DNA from: Mycobacterium sp. E3198
Lineage (GTDB): Bacteria; Actinomycetota; Actinomycetes; Mycobacteriales; Mycobacteriaceae
Assembly: GCF_001667015.1 (NCBI RefSeq)
Contig: NZ_LZIS01000181.1
Location: 89,680-153,679, forward strand
DNA: 64,000 bases
Reading direction: 5' to 3'
A program made the translations under genes and the position numbers. Shown piece after piece: positions 1 to 7,266 of this stretch. The notes under the pieces are model-generated. The model saw only the letters and a program-made list of their open reading frames with translations, was not told the DNA's origin and searched no databases. Numbering within the stretch: the first letter of the stretch is position 1; each line of letters begins with the position of its first letter.

Positions 1-220
1 GCGCACCCCCCGCGAACGCGTGGCCCAGGAACTCGCGGCGGTGACGTTCAAGGAGTACGGGCTGCAGGATGCCAACACGCTGGAAGCCACCCAGTCCATG
101 ATCGAGTCGGGTGCGGTGCGCGAATTCCTGCTCAACGATCAGGAGATCCTGCTGCGCCACCTCCACAAGGAGACCGCCTCCTGGATCGCCGACTACCAGG
201 GCAGCGGCGTGGGGGTGTAG
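1..220 (+). CDS. Rieske ring-hydroxylating oxygenase alpha subunit, C-terminal end only (5' cut by window)
   Basis: The reading frame is open from the first bases and ends with TAG at 218-220, so only about 72 C-terminal residues are present. They align closely with the C-terminus of the complete alpha subunit at 4359-5621. Both contain an ER...AAV..KE..LQDA segment followed by DQEIL.RHLHKE near the end. The gene is followed 2 bp later by a small gene whose paralogue also follows the second alpha subunit. The Rieske and iron-binding motifs lie outside the window, so the assignment rests on this paralogy. Confidence 0.8.
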   Translation, partial: RTPRERVAQELAAVTFKEYGLQDANTLEATQSMIESGAVREFLLNDQEILLRHLHKETASWIADYQGSGVGV

Positions 221-222
221 GC

Positions 223-552
223 GTGACCGCCAAGCTGCCAACGGAATTCGCCGACCTGGAGCCATTCGCCGAATGGTGCCTTCAGACCGAGCCGGAGCGC
301 TATCGCAAGAGGCTGAACAGCTCGATGGCCGCGATGCAAGCGTTCTACGAAGCGATCACGCCGCGGGCCGAAGAAGCGATCGCTTACTGCGACAAGTTCC
401 CGCTCGACGACCTTCCCGAGGACGTCACGAACCTGATGCACCTGCTGTATTCGATGATCATGGTGTCCTTCCCCGTCGAGTGCTGGAAGCAGCCGCGGGT
501 TCCCGACTCAGGCGCCTCCAGCCTGGACTGCGTCTCCGAACCGGTCCCGTGA
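223..552 (+). CDS. Small conserved protein paired with Rieske oxygenase (109 aa, unknown function)
   Basis: A GTG start lies 2 bp after the stop of the oxygenase alpha fragment, and the TGA stop overlaps the GTG of the amidohydrolase (GTGA, 549-552), so the genes are co-translated. The protein is a clear paralogue of the one at 5625-5960. Shared features are an FAxxWCL-type N-terminus, an EEAIxYCDKFxLDDxPED core around residues 46-65 and a QPxxxDS C-terminal part. It has no signal peptide or membrane segment and looks mainly helical. I do not recognise the family. Its repeated position suggests an accessory or subunit role for the oxygenase, which is inference. Confidence 0.85.
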   Translation: MTAKLPTEFADLEPFAEWCLQTEPERYRKRLNSSMAAMQAFYEAITPRAEEAIAYCDKFPLDDLPEDVTNLMHLLYSMIMVSFPVECWKQPRVPDSGASSLDCVSEPVP

Positions 553-1808
553 CCACCGTCCTGCGGGCCTCGCGCTGGGCGGACGTCGACGCCGGCCAGG
601 TCCGCTCACCGGCCGTCCTGATCATCGAGGGCGACCGCATCGGCGCGGTCAATCCCGTTGAGCCCCTGCCGGATTCGGCGACAGAACTCGATCTCGGCGA
701 CGTCACCCTGCTGCCCGGCCTGATGGACATGGAGCTCAACCTGCTCATCGGCGGCCCCGGTGGGCCAGAGGGCCTGCCCAACCCCATGCACGGCGTGCAG
801 GACGACCCGGCATACCGCACCCTGCGCGGCGCCGTGAACGCGCGCACCACCCTGGACGCCGGCTTCACCACCGTGCGCAACCTCGGCCTGATGGTCAAGA
901 CCGGCGGCTACCTGCTCGACGTAGCGCTGCAGCGCGCGATCGACCAGGGATGGCACGCCGGTCCCCGGATCGTCCCGGCCGGCCACGCCGTGACGCCCTA
1001 CGGCGGGCACCTGGACCCGACGGTCTTCCAACGCCTGGCGCCGGGCATCATGCCGCTGAGCGTGGCCGAGGGCATCGCCAACGGGGTGCCCGACGTCCGC
1101 GCGTGCGTGCGCTACCAGATCCGCCACGGCGCCAAGCTGATCAAGGTCTCGGCCTCGGGTGGCGTGATGTCCCACAGCACCGCGCCCGGCGCCCAGCAGT
1201 ATTCGGACGAGGAGTTCGCCGCGATCGCCGACGAGGCGCACCGCGCCGGAGTCCGCGTCGCCGCACATGCGGTGGGCGACAGTGCGATCCGCGCCTGCAT
1301 CAGGGCGGGTATCGACTGCATCGAACACGGCTTTTTGGCCACCGACGAGACGATCCAGATGATGGTCGACCATGGCACCTTCCTGGTGTCGACGACCTAT
1401 TTGACCGATGCGTTGGCCGTGGACCGGATCGCCCCGGAGTTGCGCAAGAAGGCCGAGGAGGTATTTCCGCGCGCGAAGTCGATGCTGCCCAAGGCGATTG
1501 CCGCCGGTGTGCGCATCGCGTGCGGCACGGACGCGCCCGCTATCCCGCATGGCCAGAACGCCAAGGAGCTGTGCGCACTTGTGGAACGGGGCATGACTCC
1601 CATGCAGGCGATCCGCGCGGCGACGGTGATCGGCGCCGAGCTGATCGAGGCCGATCACGAGTTGGGCCGCCTCGCGCCCGGCTATCTCGCAGATGTCATC
1701 GCGGTCCCGGGAGATCCCTCCCGCGACATCGCGACCACCCTCGACGTGCAGTTCGTGATGAAGGGCGGCCGCGTCCACCGTTCGAGGGACGCAGATGGAA
1801 CTCACTGA
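549..1808 (+). CDS. Amidohydrolase-superfamily protein with altered HxH metal motif
   Basis: The GTG at 549 overlaps the previous stop and gives a 419-residue protein. It has the amidohydrolase (imidazolonepropionase/prolidase-like) layout: an N-terminal beta-sandwich part, then the barrel. Visible motifs are the LIKVSASGG lysine segment expected to be carboxylated, AAHAVG and IEHG histidines, and CGTDAP with the catalytic aspartate, followed by the usual C-terminal LGRLAPGYLADV sandwich return. The first metal motif after LLPGL reads MDMELNL, with Glu62 and Asn64 where HxH is normal. Metal binding may therefore be altered. It overlaps the MarR gene by 14 bp. The substrate is unknown. Confidence 0.85.
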   Translation: MTTVLRASRWADVDAGQVRSPAVLIIEGDRIGAVNPVEPLPDSATELDLGDVTLLPGLMDMELNLLIGGPGGPEGLPNPMHGVQDDPAYRTLRGAVNARTTLDAGFTTVRNLGLMVKTGGYLLDVALQRAIDQGWHAGPRIVPAGHAVTPYGGHLDPTVFQRLAPGIMPLSVAEGIANGVPDVRACVRYQIRHGAKLIKVSASGGVMSHSTAPGAQQYSDEEFAAIADEAHRAGVRVAAHAVGDSAIRACIRAGIDCIEHGFLATDETIQMMVDHGTFLVSTTYLTDALAVDRIAPELRKKAEEVFPRAKSMLPKAIAAGVRIACGTDAPAIPHGQNAKELCALVERGMTPMQAIRAATVIGAELIEADHELGRLAPGYLADVIAVPGDPSRDIATTLDVQFVMKGGRVHRSRDADGTH

Positions 1809-2247
1809 CAACATCCTCTGGCTGCTCAAGCAGGCGTTTCATTTCTCGCTGACGACCGTGAACGAGGCGATCAGCGGCCACGGCGTGACGACCGCTCAGA
1901 TCGGCCTGATGCGTCAGCTCGCCAACGAACCCGGCCTGTCCGGCGCCGAGCTGGCCCGGCGGCTGTTGATCAGCCCGCAGGGCGTCCAGCTCGCCGCGGC
2001 CGCGCTGGAGCGCCGCGGCCTGGTGGAGCGCAAGCAGGATCCGCAGCATGGGCGAATCATGCAGTCATACCTCACCGACGAGGGACGCGCGGTGACCGCG
2101 GCGGTCCTCACCGACGCGCTGGCCGCCCACGAGAGCGTGTTCGGGGTGCTCACCGCCGACGAGCAGCAACTGCTGCACGACCTGCTGGCCCGCGTCGTCG
2201 AAAAAGGCACGGGCCACGCGTTGTTCACCGATCGCGCCGAGGACTAG
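1795..2247 (+). CDS. MarR-family transcriptional regulator
   Basis: The 150-residue protein has the MarR winged-helix pattern: a helical N-terminus, a helix-turn-helix around residues 50-75 (LSGAELARRLLISPQGVQLAAAALERRGLVER), and a wing with the DPxxGR-type signature (KQDPQHGRIMQSYLT). The ATG lies inside the 3' end of the amidohydrolase gene (14 bp overlap), so it is probably part of the same transcript and may control this catabolic operon in response to its substrate. That role is inferred from position. No clear operator was seen inside the window. Confidence 0.88.
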   Translation: MELTDNILWLLKQAFHFSLTTVNEAISGHGVTTAQIGLMRQLANEPGLSGAELARRLLISPQGVQLAAAALERRGLVERKQDPQHGRIMQSYLTDEGRAVTAAVLTDALAAHESVFGVLTADEQQLLHDLLARVVEKGTGHALFTDRAED

Positions 2248-2265
2248 GGCACCCGCCCGCTTCGA

Positions 2266-3051
2266 TCATTCGACGAGGTCGTCGGGTGGCGGCCGGATGC
2301 CGTCGTCGCTGACGCCGGGCAGCAGGCCCGTGAAGACGGGGAGCAGCGCTGTCGGGTCCCCCCGCCAGGGCAGCGCCGACAGTTGCCGGAGGCTGCGTCG
2401 CCCGCCGAGGGCGCGTAAGGCCTCGAAATCCGAGATTTCCAGGGAGATTTCGGCTGGCCCGGTGGCCGGGTCGCCGAGCTGCACGGGTCCCAGCGTGGGG
2501 GTGATCAACCGGAGCGACGGCAGCCCCGCTTGCCGGATGAACTCGTCGCCCGTCGTCGTCACGAAACCCAGCGCGGCCTGATACGCGAGATCGCCCGTGC
2601 GGGAACCCGGTTCACCCAGCGCGCCGCGAATGTCGTGCTCGTGGGTGAGCGCGTCGAAGACCAGCTGGCAGGCGGACGGTTGGGGGGCCAGCGCGAGCGT
2701 CGCCGTCACCATTTCCATCAGCTGCCCCCAGCGTTCGAGCAATTCGTCGACGGGATAGCCGCCGAGGCGGTCGACCTGCGCCCGGGTCCAGGCGTCGGCG
2801 CCCTTCCTCTCCACGTTGACCGACACGACGTCCTGGGCGACCCCGGTGAGGTGGGCAACCGTCTGGCGGACAGTCCAGGCGGGACACGCCGGCACCGAAA
2901 GTTCGGCGACCTCAGCGCGACCGCGGATCAGCGCGTCGACGCGCCGGTTGACGAGGCGGTAGGCGGCCGCGGCGTCGGAGGTCGGCAGCAGTCGGGGCGG
3001 TCGGCTGGGGCGGGCCGGCGCTGACTCATCACAAAACTCGTTGCCCGGCAT
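2266..3051 (-). CDS. Maleylpyruvate isomerase family (mycothiol-dependent, MDMPI/DinB-like) protein
   Basis: The 261-residue protein carries the MDMPI N-terminal signature: a helical stretch, then VPACPAWTVRQTVAHLTG near residues 53-70, and a later VFDALTHEHDIRGALG segment. The His of AHLTG and the HEHD pair are in the positions used for metal or thiol binding by DinB-fold enzymes. The family includes mycothiol-dependent isomerases and transferases of actinobacteria. The ATG at 3051 is preceded by a GAGAGG ribosome-binding site. It converges with the MarR gene (18 bp gap). The substrate is not predictable. Confidence 0.82.
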   Translation of the reverse strand: MPGNEFCDESAPARPSRPPRLLPTSDAAAAYRLVNRRVDALIRGRAEVAELSVPACPAWTVRQTVAHLTGVAQDVVSVNVERKGADAWTRAQVDRLGGYPVDELLERWGQLMEMVTATLALAPQPSACQLVFDALTHEHDIRGALGEPGSRTGDLAYQAALGFVTTTGDEFIRQAGLPSLRLITPTLGPVQLGDPATGPAEISLEISDFEALRALGGRRSLRQLSALPWRGDPTALLPVFTGLLPGVSDDGIRPPPDDLVE

Positions 3052-3183
3052 CTGATTTGGCCTCTCGTTCGGCGGCGGTGTCCTGGAGAGGGACCGTACA
3101 CCAAAGTTAAGAAAAATAAGAGATAATTAAGGTAACACTAAGACCGCCGAATGGTCGACACGCGGCCGCGCCCGTGGCGGCGT

Positions 3184-3220
3184 ATCAAGTACTTGATGAC
3201 AATGACAAGTACTTGATAAT
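3184..3220 (+). promoter_or_regulatory. Twin palindromic operator overlapping a promoter for the ferredoxin operon
   Basis: ATCAAGTACTTGAT (3184-3197) is a perfect 14-bp palindrome. CAAGTACTTGAT recurs at 3206-3217, exactly 20 bp downstream, so the two sites lie on the same face of the helix. They overlap a plausible promoter with -35 TTGATG (3193-3198), a 16-bp spacer and -10 GATAAT (3215-3220). The -10 box is only 9 bp from the ATG at 3230, which implies an almost leaderless mRNA. A dimeric repressor binding both sites would block RNA polymerase. The binding protein is not identified. Confidence 0.7.
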
Positions 3221-3229
3221 CTCGCCGGG

Positions 3230-3562
3230 ATGGGAAAACCGAGTGCGGGTGGCGACGTCGACACGGCGACGGACACCGAGGGCGCGACGACGGAGAAGGT
3301 GACGATTCGTCTCGACCGGCGGACCACCACCGTTGCCTATCGGGATGGCGACACACTGCTGGAAACCGCCCGCGCGGCGGGCCTGGCGGCGCCGTCGTCG
3401 TGCGAAGCCGGCAACTGCGGAACGTGTATGGCCAAGCTGACCGAGGGCGGCGCCCGGATGATCAACAACGACGCGCTTACCGAGGACGAGGTCGCCGAGG
3501 GCTGGGTGCTGACGTGCCAGTCGCTGCCGACCAGCCACTCGGTCACGGTGGTCTACGAGTGA
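3230..3562 (+). CDS. 2Fe-2S ferredoxin (plant/adrenodoxin-type fold)
   Basis: The 110-residue protein contains the plant-type 2Fe-2S ligand pattern CEAGNCGTCMAKL near residues 61-73 and the fourth cysteine in VLTCQSLP near residue 97. It is preceded by a short Thr/Asp-rich N-terminus. Such ferredoxins pass electrons to oxygenases. It is first in a same-strand run with an SDR, a Rieske alpha subunit, a small partner and a TauD dioxygenase, so it is the likely electron donor to the Rieske enzyme at 4359. No dedicated ferredoxin reductase gene is visible nearby. Confidence 0.93.
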   Translation: MGKPSAGGDVDTATDTEGATTEKVTIRLDRRTTTVAYRDGDTLLETARAAGLAAPSSCEAGNCGTCMAKLTEGGARMINNDALTEDEVAEGWVLTCQSLPTSHSVTVVYE

Positions 3563-3590
3563 CAGGACGGTCAAAGGTGAGGCGCACGCG

Positions 3591-4334
3591 ATGACACGGG
3601 TGGCGGTGGTGACCGGTGGCGCATCGGGCATGGGGGAGGCGACCTGCCACGAACTGGGCCGGCGCGGGCACAAGGTGGCCGTGCTCGACGTCAACGGTGA
3701 AGCGGCGCAGCGGGTTTGCGAGGAGCTCCGCGCCGACGGGGTGGAGGCGCTGGGTGTGGTTGCCGACGTCACCAACCGCCCGGCGGTGGAGGAGGCGTTC
3801 GCCAAGGTGCGCAGCGAGCTGGGGCCGGTGACCATCCTGGTGACGAGCGCAGGGATGGTGGGCTTCGCACCCTTCATCGACATCACGCCCGAGTCCTGGG
3901 CGCGCATCATCGACGTGAACCTGACCGGCACGTTCCATTGCTGCCAGGTCGCCCTGCGGGACATGCTTGCCGCGAACTGGGGCCGCATCGTGATGATTTC
4001 GTCGTCCAGCGCCCAGCGCGGCTCCCCCCGCATGGCGCATTACGCGGCTTCCAAGGGCGCGGTGATCACCCTCACCAAATCGCTGGCGCGCGAATACGCC
4101 CCGCTGGGCATCACCGTCAACAACATTCCCCCGTCGGGCATCGAGACGCCGATGCAACAGCAGTCGCAGGCGCACGGCCATGTCAGATCCAATGAAGAGA
4201 TCGCCAACCAGATTCCCGTGGGCCACCTCGGCACCGGCGACGACATCGCGGCGGCGGTCGGCTTCTTGTGTTCGGAGGAGGCCGGCTTCATCACCGGCCA
4301 GGTGCTCGGCGTCAACGGCGGGGCCGTGATGTGA
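3591..4334 (+). CDS. Short-chain dehydrogenase/reductase (SDR)
   Basis: This is a 247-residue classical SDR. It shows the TGGASGMG dinucleotide-binding motif near residues 9-16, a SAG motif in place of NNAG near residue 86, a catalytic serine in the ISSSS run and the YAASK active-site pair near residues 152-156. It ends with the usual ITGQVLGVNGG segment. An AAAGGTGAGG ribosome-binding site precedes the ATG. It lies between the ferredoxin and the Rieske alpha subunit, so it may oxidise an alcohol or dihydrodiol product of that oxygenase. The substrate is inferred from context only. Confidence 0.93.
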   Translation: MTRVAVVTGGASGMGEATCHELGRRGHKVAVLDVNGEAAQRVCEELRADGVEALGVVADVTNRPAVEEAFAKVRSELGPVTILVTSAGMVGFAPFIDITPESWARIIDVNLTGTFHCCQVALRDMLAANWGRIVMISSSSAQRGSPRMAHYAASKGAVITLTKSLAREYAPLGITVNNIPPSGIETPMQQQSQAHGHVRSNEEIANQIPVGHLGTGDDIAAAVGFLCSEEAGFITGQVLGVNGGAVM

Positions 4335-4358
4335 GCGGACCGAGAAAGGCAGGTTCCG

Positions 4359-5621
4359 ATGGGTCGTTGGCCTAAGCCGGCGGAGGGCAGCTGGACCGAG
4401 CACCACCCGGAGCTCGGCACTGGGCCGATCTCCTTCCGGGACTCGACGTCGCCGGAGTTCTACGAGCTCGAGCGCGAGGCGATCTTCAAACGCGCCTGGC
4501 TCAACGTGGCCCGCGTCGAGGAGCTGCCGCGCGTGGGCAGCTACCTCACCAAGGAGATCGAGGCCGCGCGCGCGTCGATCATCCTGGTCAAGGGCAAAGA
4601 CGAAATGATCCGGGCCTTTCACAACGTCTGCCGTCACCGCGGTAACAAGTTGGTGTGGAACGACTTTCCACGCGAGGAGACCAAAGGCGTGTGCCGCCAG
4701 TTCACCTGCAAATACCACGGCTGGCGCTACGGCCTCGACGGGGCGCTGACCTACGTGCAGCAAGCGTCGGAGTTCTTCGACCTCGATACCGCCGACTACG
4801 GCCTGCGCCCGGTGCACTGCGACGTGTGGAACGGCTTCGTCTTCGTCAACTTCGCGGAGCGGCCGCGGCAGAGCTTGCGCGAGTTCCTGGGCCCGATGAT
4901 CACCGGGCTCGATGCCTACCCGTTCGGCAAGCTCACCGAGCGCTATGACTTCCTGGCGCACAACAACAGCAACTGGAAGATCTTCGCCGACGCGTTCCAG
5001 GAGTACTACCACGTGCCGTCGCTGCATCCCCAGCAGGTCCCCTCGGCGGTGCGCGACCCCAACGCCGGGTTCGAGTGCGCGCACTTCCAGATCGACGGCC
5101 CGCACCGGGCGGTCTCCACCGCGGGCACCCGCCGTTGGCTGATGGCACCGGAATACATGTATCCGATCGAACGAGCGACCCGCAGCGGACTTGTCGGGCC
5201 CTGGCGCACCCCGGACATCGGTGAGCTGCCCGCCGGGCTGAACCCGGGCGGCATCGAGCCATGGGGGATCAGCAATTTCCAGATCTTTCCCAACCTCGAG
5301 ATCCTCATCTACGGCGGCTGGTACCTGCTGTACCGGTATTGGCCGACGTCGCACAACACGCACCGCTTCGAGGCCTACACCGCCTTCCACCCGGCGCGCA
5401 CCGTGCGCGAGCGCATCGAGCACGAGGTGGCCGCGGTGGTGCTCAAGGAGTTCGCCCTCCAGGACGCCGGCATGCTCGGTGGCACCCAGGCGGCGCTGGA
5501 AACCGGCGTCGTCGACGAATTCCCGCTGAGCGACCAGGAAATCCTGGTGCGGCATCTGCACAAAGAGGTCGTCGACTGGGTCGAGCAATATCAGCGCGAA
5601 GCGCAACCGGCGGGGGTGTAG
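4359..5621 (+). CDS. Rieske non-heme iron oxygenase alpha subunit
   Basis: The 420-residue protein has the Rieske motif C91-x-H93...C117-x2-H120 (CRHRG, CKYHGW). The catalytic domain holds the 2-His iron site in NSNWKIFADAF followed by YYHVPSLHP (His218 and His223). An AGAAAGG ribosome-binding site precedes the ATG. The family inserts oxygen into aromatic or alicyclic substrates using electrons from a ferredoxin, which is encoded two genes upstream. It is a full-length paralogue of the fragment at the left edge and, like it, is followed at once by a ~110-residue partner gene. No classical beta subunit is present. Confidence 0.95.
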   Translation: MGRWPKPAEGSWTEHHPELGTGPISFRDSTSPEFYELEREAIFKRAWLNVARVEELPRVGSYLTKEIEAARASIILVKGKDEMIRAFHNVCRHRGNKLVWNDFPREETKGVCRQFTCKYHGWRYGLDGALTYVQQASEFFDLDTADYGLRPVHCDVWNGFVFVNFAERPRQSLREFLGPMITGLDAYPFGKLTERYDFLAHNNSNWKIFADAFQEYYHVPSLHPQQVPSAVRDPNAGFECAHFQIDGPHRAVSTAGTRRWLMAPEYMYPIERATRSGLVGPWRTPDIGELPAGLNPGGIEPWGISNFQIFPNLEILIYGGWYLLYRYWPTSHNTHRFEAYTAFHPARTVRERIEHEVAAVVLKEFALQDAGMLGGTQAALETGVVDEFPLSDQEILVRHLHKEVVDWVEQYQREAQPAGV

Positions 5622-5624
5622 TCG

Positions 5625-5960
5625 ATGACCGAGGCCCTGTTGCCGAGTGCGTTCGCCGAACTGGAGCACTTCGCCCAAACCTGGTGCCTGGCAACGGAAG
5701 CCGAGCGATGGGATCAGCGGTTGGCCAGCGGCATGCCCGAGATGCGGGAGTTCTACAACGCCTTCTTCCCACGTCTGGAAGAGGCCATCGACTACTGCGA
5801 CAAATTTTCCCTCGACGACATCCCCGAGGACGCCACGCACCTGCTGCACCTCATCTACTCGTTGGTGATGGTCGCGATGGCGGTCGAAATCTTCGGTCAG
5901 CCCAAGCCCACCGACTCCGCCGACGCCGTCCTGGATCGCGTCGGCGAACCGGCGCCATGA
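5625..5960 (+). CDS. Small conserved protein paired with Rieske oxygenase (111 aa, unknown function)
   Basis: The ATG is 3 bp after the stop of the alpha subunit, so the genes are very likely translationally coupled. The protein is paralogous to that at 223-552, with the shared core EEAIDYCDKFSLDDIPED and the conserved HLxYSxxMV and QPxxxDS segments. It has no signal peptide or membrane helix. It does not resemble the cone-shaped (SnoaL-like) beta subunits of dioxygenases in any motif I can see. A structural or regulatory role for the alpha subunit is inferred only from the conserved gene order. Confidence 0.88.
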   Translation: MTEALLPSAFAELEHFAQTWCLATEAERWDQRLASGMPEMREFYNAFFPRLEEAIDYCDKFSLDDIPEDATHLLHLIYSLVMVAMAVEIFGQPKPTDSADAVLDRVGEPAP

Positions 5961-5983
5961 CTTCCCTTCAGAAAGGACCGGCA

Positions 5984-6829
5984 ATGAGCGTGCTCACGGT
6001 CAACAAACTCACCTCGTCGGTGGGCGCCGAAGTTCTCGGCGCCGACGCCGACCGGCTCGCCACCGATGACCTGCTTGGGGACGCGGTGATGGAGGCTTTG
6101 GAAGACAACGGGGTGCTGGTGTTCCGGGGCCTGGGTCTGCAGCCCGAAGCGCAGGTGGAGTTCTGCCGCCGCCTCGGCGAGGTGGACCATTCCTCCGACG
6201 GCCACCATCCGGTGGCGGGCATCTACCCGATCACGCTCGACACGTCGAAGAACTCGTCGGCGGCCTACCTGCGGGCGACGTTCGACTGGCACATCGACGG
6301 ATGCACTCCGACCGGTGACGAATGCCCGCAGAAGGCGACCCTGCTGTCGGCGGTCGCGGTCGCCGAGCGCGGCGGGGAGACGGAATTCGCGAATTCCTAT
6401 GCGGCCTATGAGGAATTGACGGACGGGGAAAAGTTACGGCTGGGTTCGCTGCGAGTCGTGCACTCGCTGGAAGCCTCGCAACGCCGCGTCACGCCCGACC
6501 CCACGCCGGAGCAGGTGCAGCGCTGGCGGCAACGGCGCACGCACGAACACCCGCTGGTGTGGACGCACCGCAGTGGCCGCAAATCCCTTGTCCTGGGCGC
6601 TTCCGCTGACTACATCGTCGGCATGGACCTCGACGAGGGCCGCGCGCTACTGGCCGCGTTGCTGGATCGGGCCACCGGTCCGGAAAAGGTCTACCGGCAC
6701 ACCTGGTCGGTCGGTGACACCGTCATCTGGGACAACCGGGGCGTGTTGCACCGAGCGGCGCCCTATGACCCGGCCTCGTCGCGGGAGATGCTGCGCACGA
6801 CCGTGCTGGGCGATGAACCGATCGAGTAG
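5984..6829 (+). CDS. TauD/TfdA-family Fe(II)/2-oxoglutarate dioxygenase
   Basis: The 281-residue protein shows the TauD iron motif WHID (HxD) near residues 105-108, the distal histidine in GVLHRAAPYD and the 2-oxoglutarate-binding arginine in REMLRTTV. The family hydroxylates unactivated C-H bonds next to sulfonate, ether or amine groups. The ATG at 5984 has an AGAAAGGA ribosome-binding site. An in-frame ATG at 5957 overlapping the previous stop is an alternative that would add nine residues. It is the last gene of the ferredoxin-Rieske run. Confidence 0.93.
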   Translation: MSVLTVNKLTSSVGAEVLGADADRLATDDLLGDAVMEALEDNGVLVFRGLGLQPEAQVEFCRRLGEVDHSSDGHHPVAGIYPITLDTSKNSSAAYLRATFDWHIDGCTPTGDECPQKATLLSAVAVAERGGETEFANSYAAYEELTDGEKLRLGSLRVVHSLEASQRRVTPDPTPEQVQRWRQRRTHEHPLVWTHRSGRKSLVLGASADYIVGMDLDEGRALLAALLDRATGPEKVYRHTWSVGDTVIWDNRGVLHRAAPYDPASSREMLRTTVLGDEPIE

Positions 6830-6835
6830 CAGCAC

Positions 6836-7216
6836 TCACATCGGGGTGGCCTGCTGGGCCAGGTTCAGCAGGACGTAGGCGACGCAGAACAGGAAGTTCA
6901 GCACGACCAGGACCAGGCCGGCGAACATCAGCGACCGGGTGCCCTGGCGCTTCAGGCGCTTGACTCGCGCGCCGCGCGCCTCCCGGTTCAGCTGCATCGC
7001 GATCAAAGCGAAATTGACGTCCGTCACTTCGTCGTCCGCGACGGGGGCGCCGGCCACGATCTGGCGAAGTCGCTCCGGAGCGGTGTGTACGCCGACGCGT
7101 TCGAAGTGGTGACAGAGCCGTCGAGCACGCCTTCGGCCGAGAGCCTGACATCGCAGCTGTACCTGATGCATGAGTTGCCGCCGTTCGTAGCCCCAAGCGT
7201 CGGACGCACTCGTCAC
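6836..7216 (-). CDS. Small membrane-anchored protein of unknown function
   Basis: This is a 126-residue protein starting at a GTG. The N-terminal ~85 residues are soluble, Arg-rich and probably helical (GRRRARRLCHHFER). A single strongly hydrophobic segment (SLMFAGLVLVVLNFLFCVAY) lies near residues 95-115, preceded by basic residues that suggest a cytoplasmic N-terminus. I do not recognise a family. It converges with the TauD gene (6 bp gap) and lies about 50 bp downstream of the Rieske gene at 7267-8619, so it may be on that transcript. Confidence 0.65.
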   Translation of the reverse strand: MTSASDAWGYERRQLMHQVQLRCQALGRRRARRLCHHFERVGVHTAPERLRQIVAGAPVADDEVTDVNFALIAMQLNREARGARVKRLKRQGTRSLMFAGLVLVVLNFLFCVAYVLLNLAQQATPM

Positions 7217-7266
7217 AAGCCGGGATTCTAATTCGCTTGTACCCGTTTTCGGGAGGTCTACAGCGA

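Noticed and set aside
111..548. Upstream in-frame extension of the amidohydrolase
   Set aside because: It would run through two better-supported genes in another frame; the GTG at 549 overlaps the preceding stop and fits the family N-terminus.
606..1829. Long antisense frame opposite the amidohydrolase
   Set aside because: Arginine/histidine/glycine-rich composition typical of shadow frames in high-GC DNA, with no motifs.
3543..5984. 813-residue antisense open frame opposite the SDR and Rieske genes
   Set aside because: It mirrors real genes with third-position GC bias, and the translated protein has no recognisable domain.
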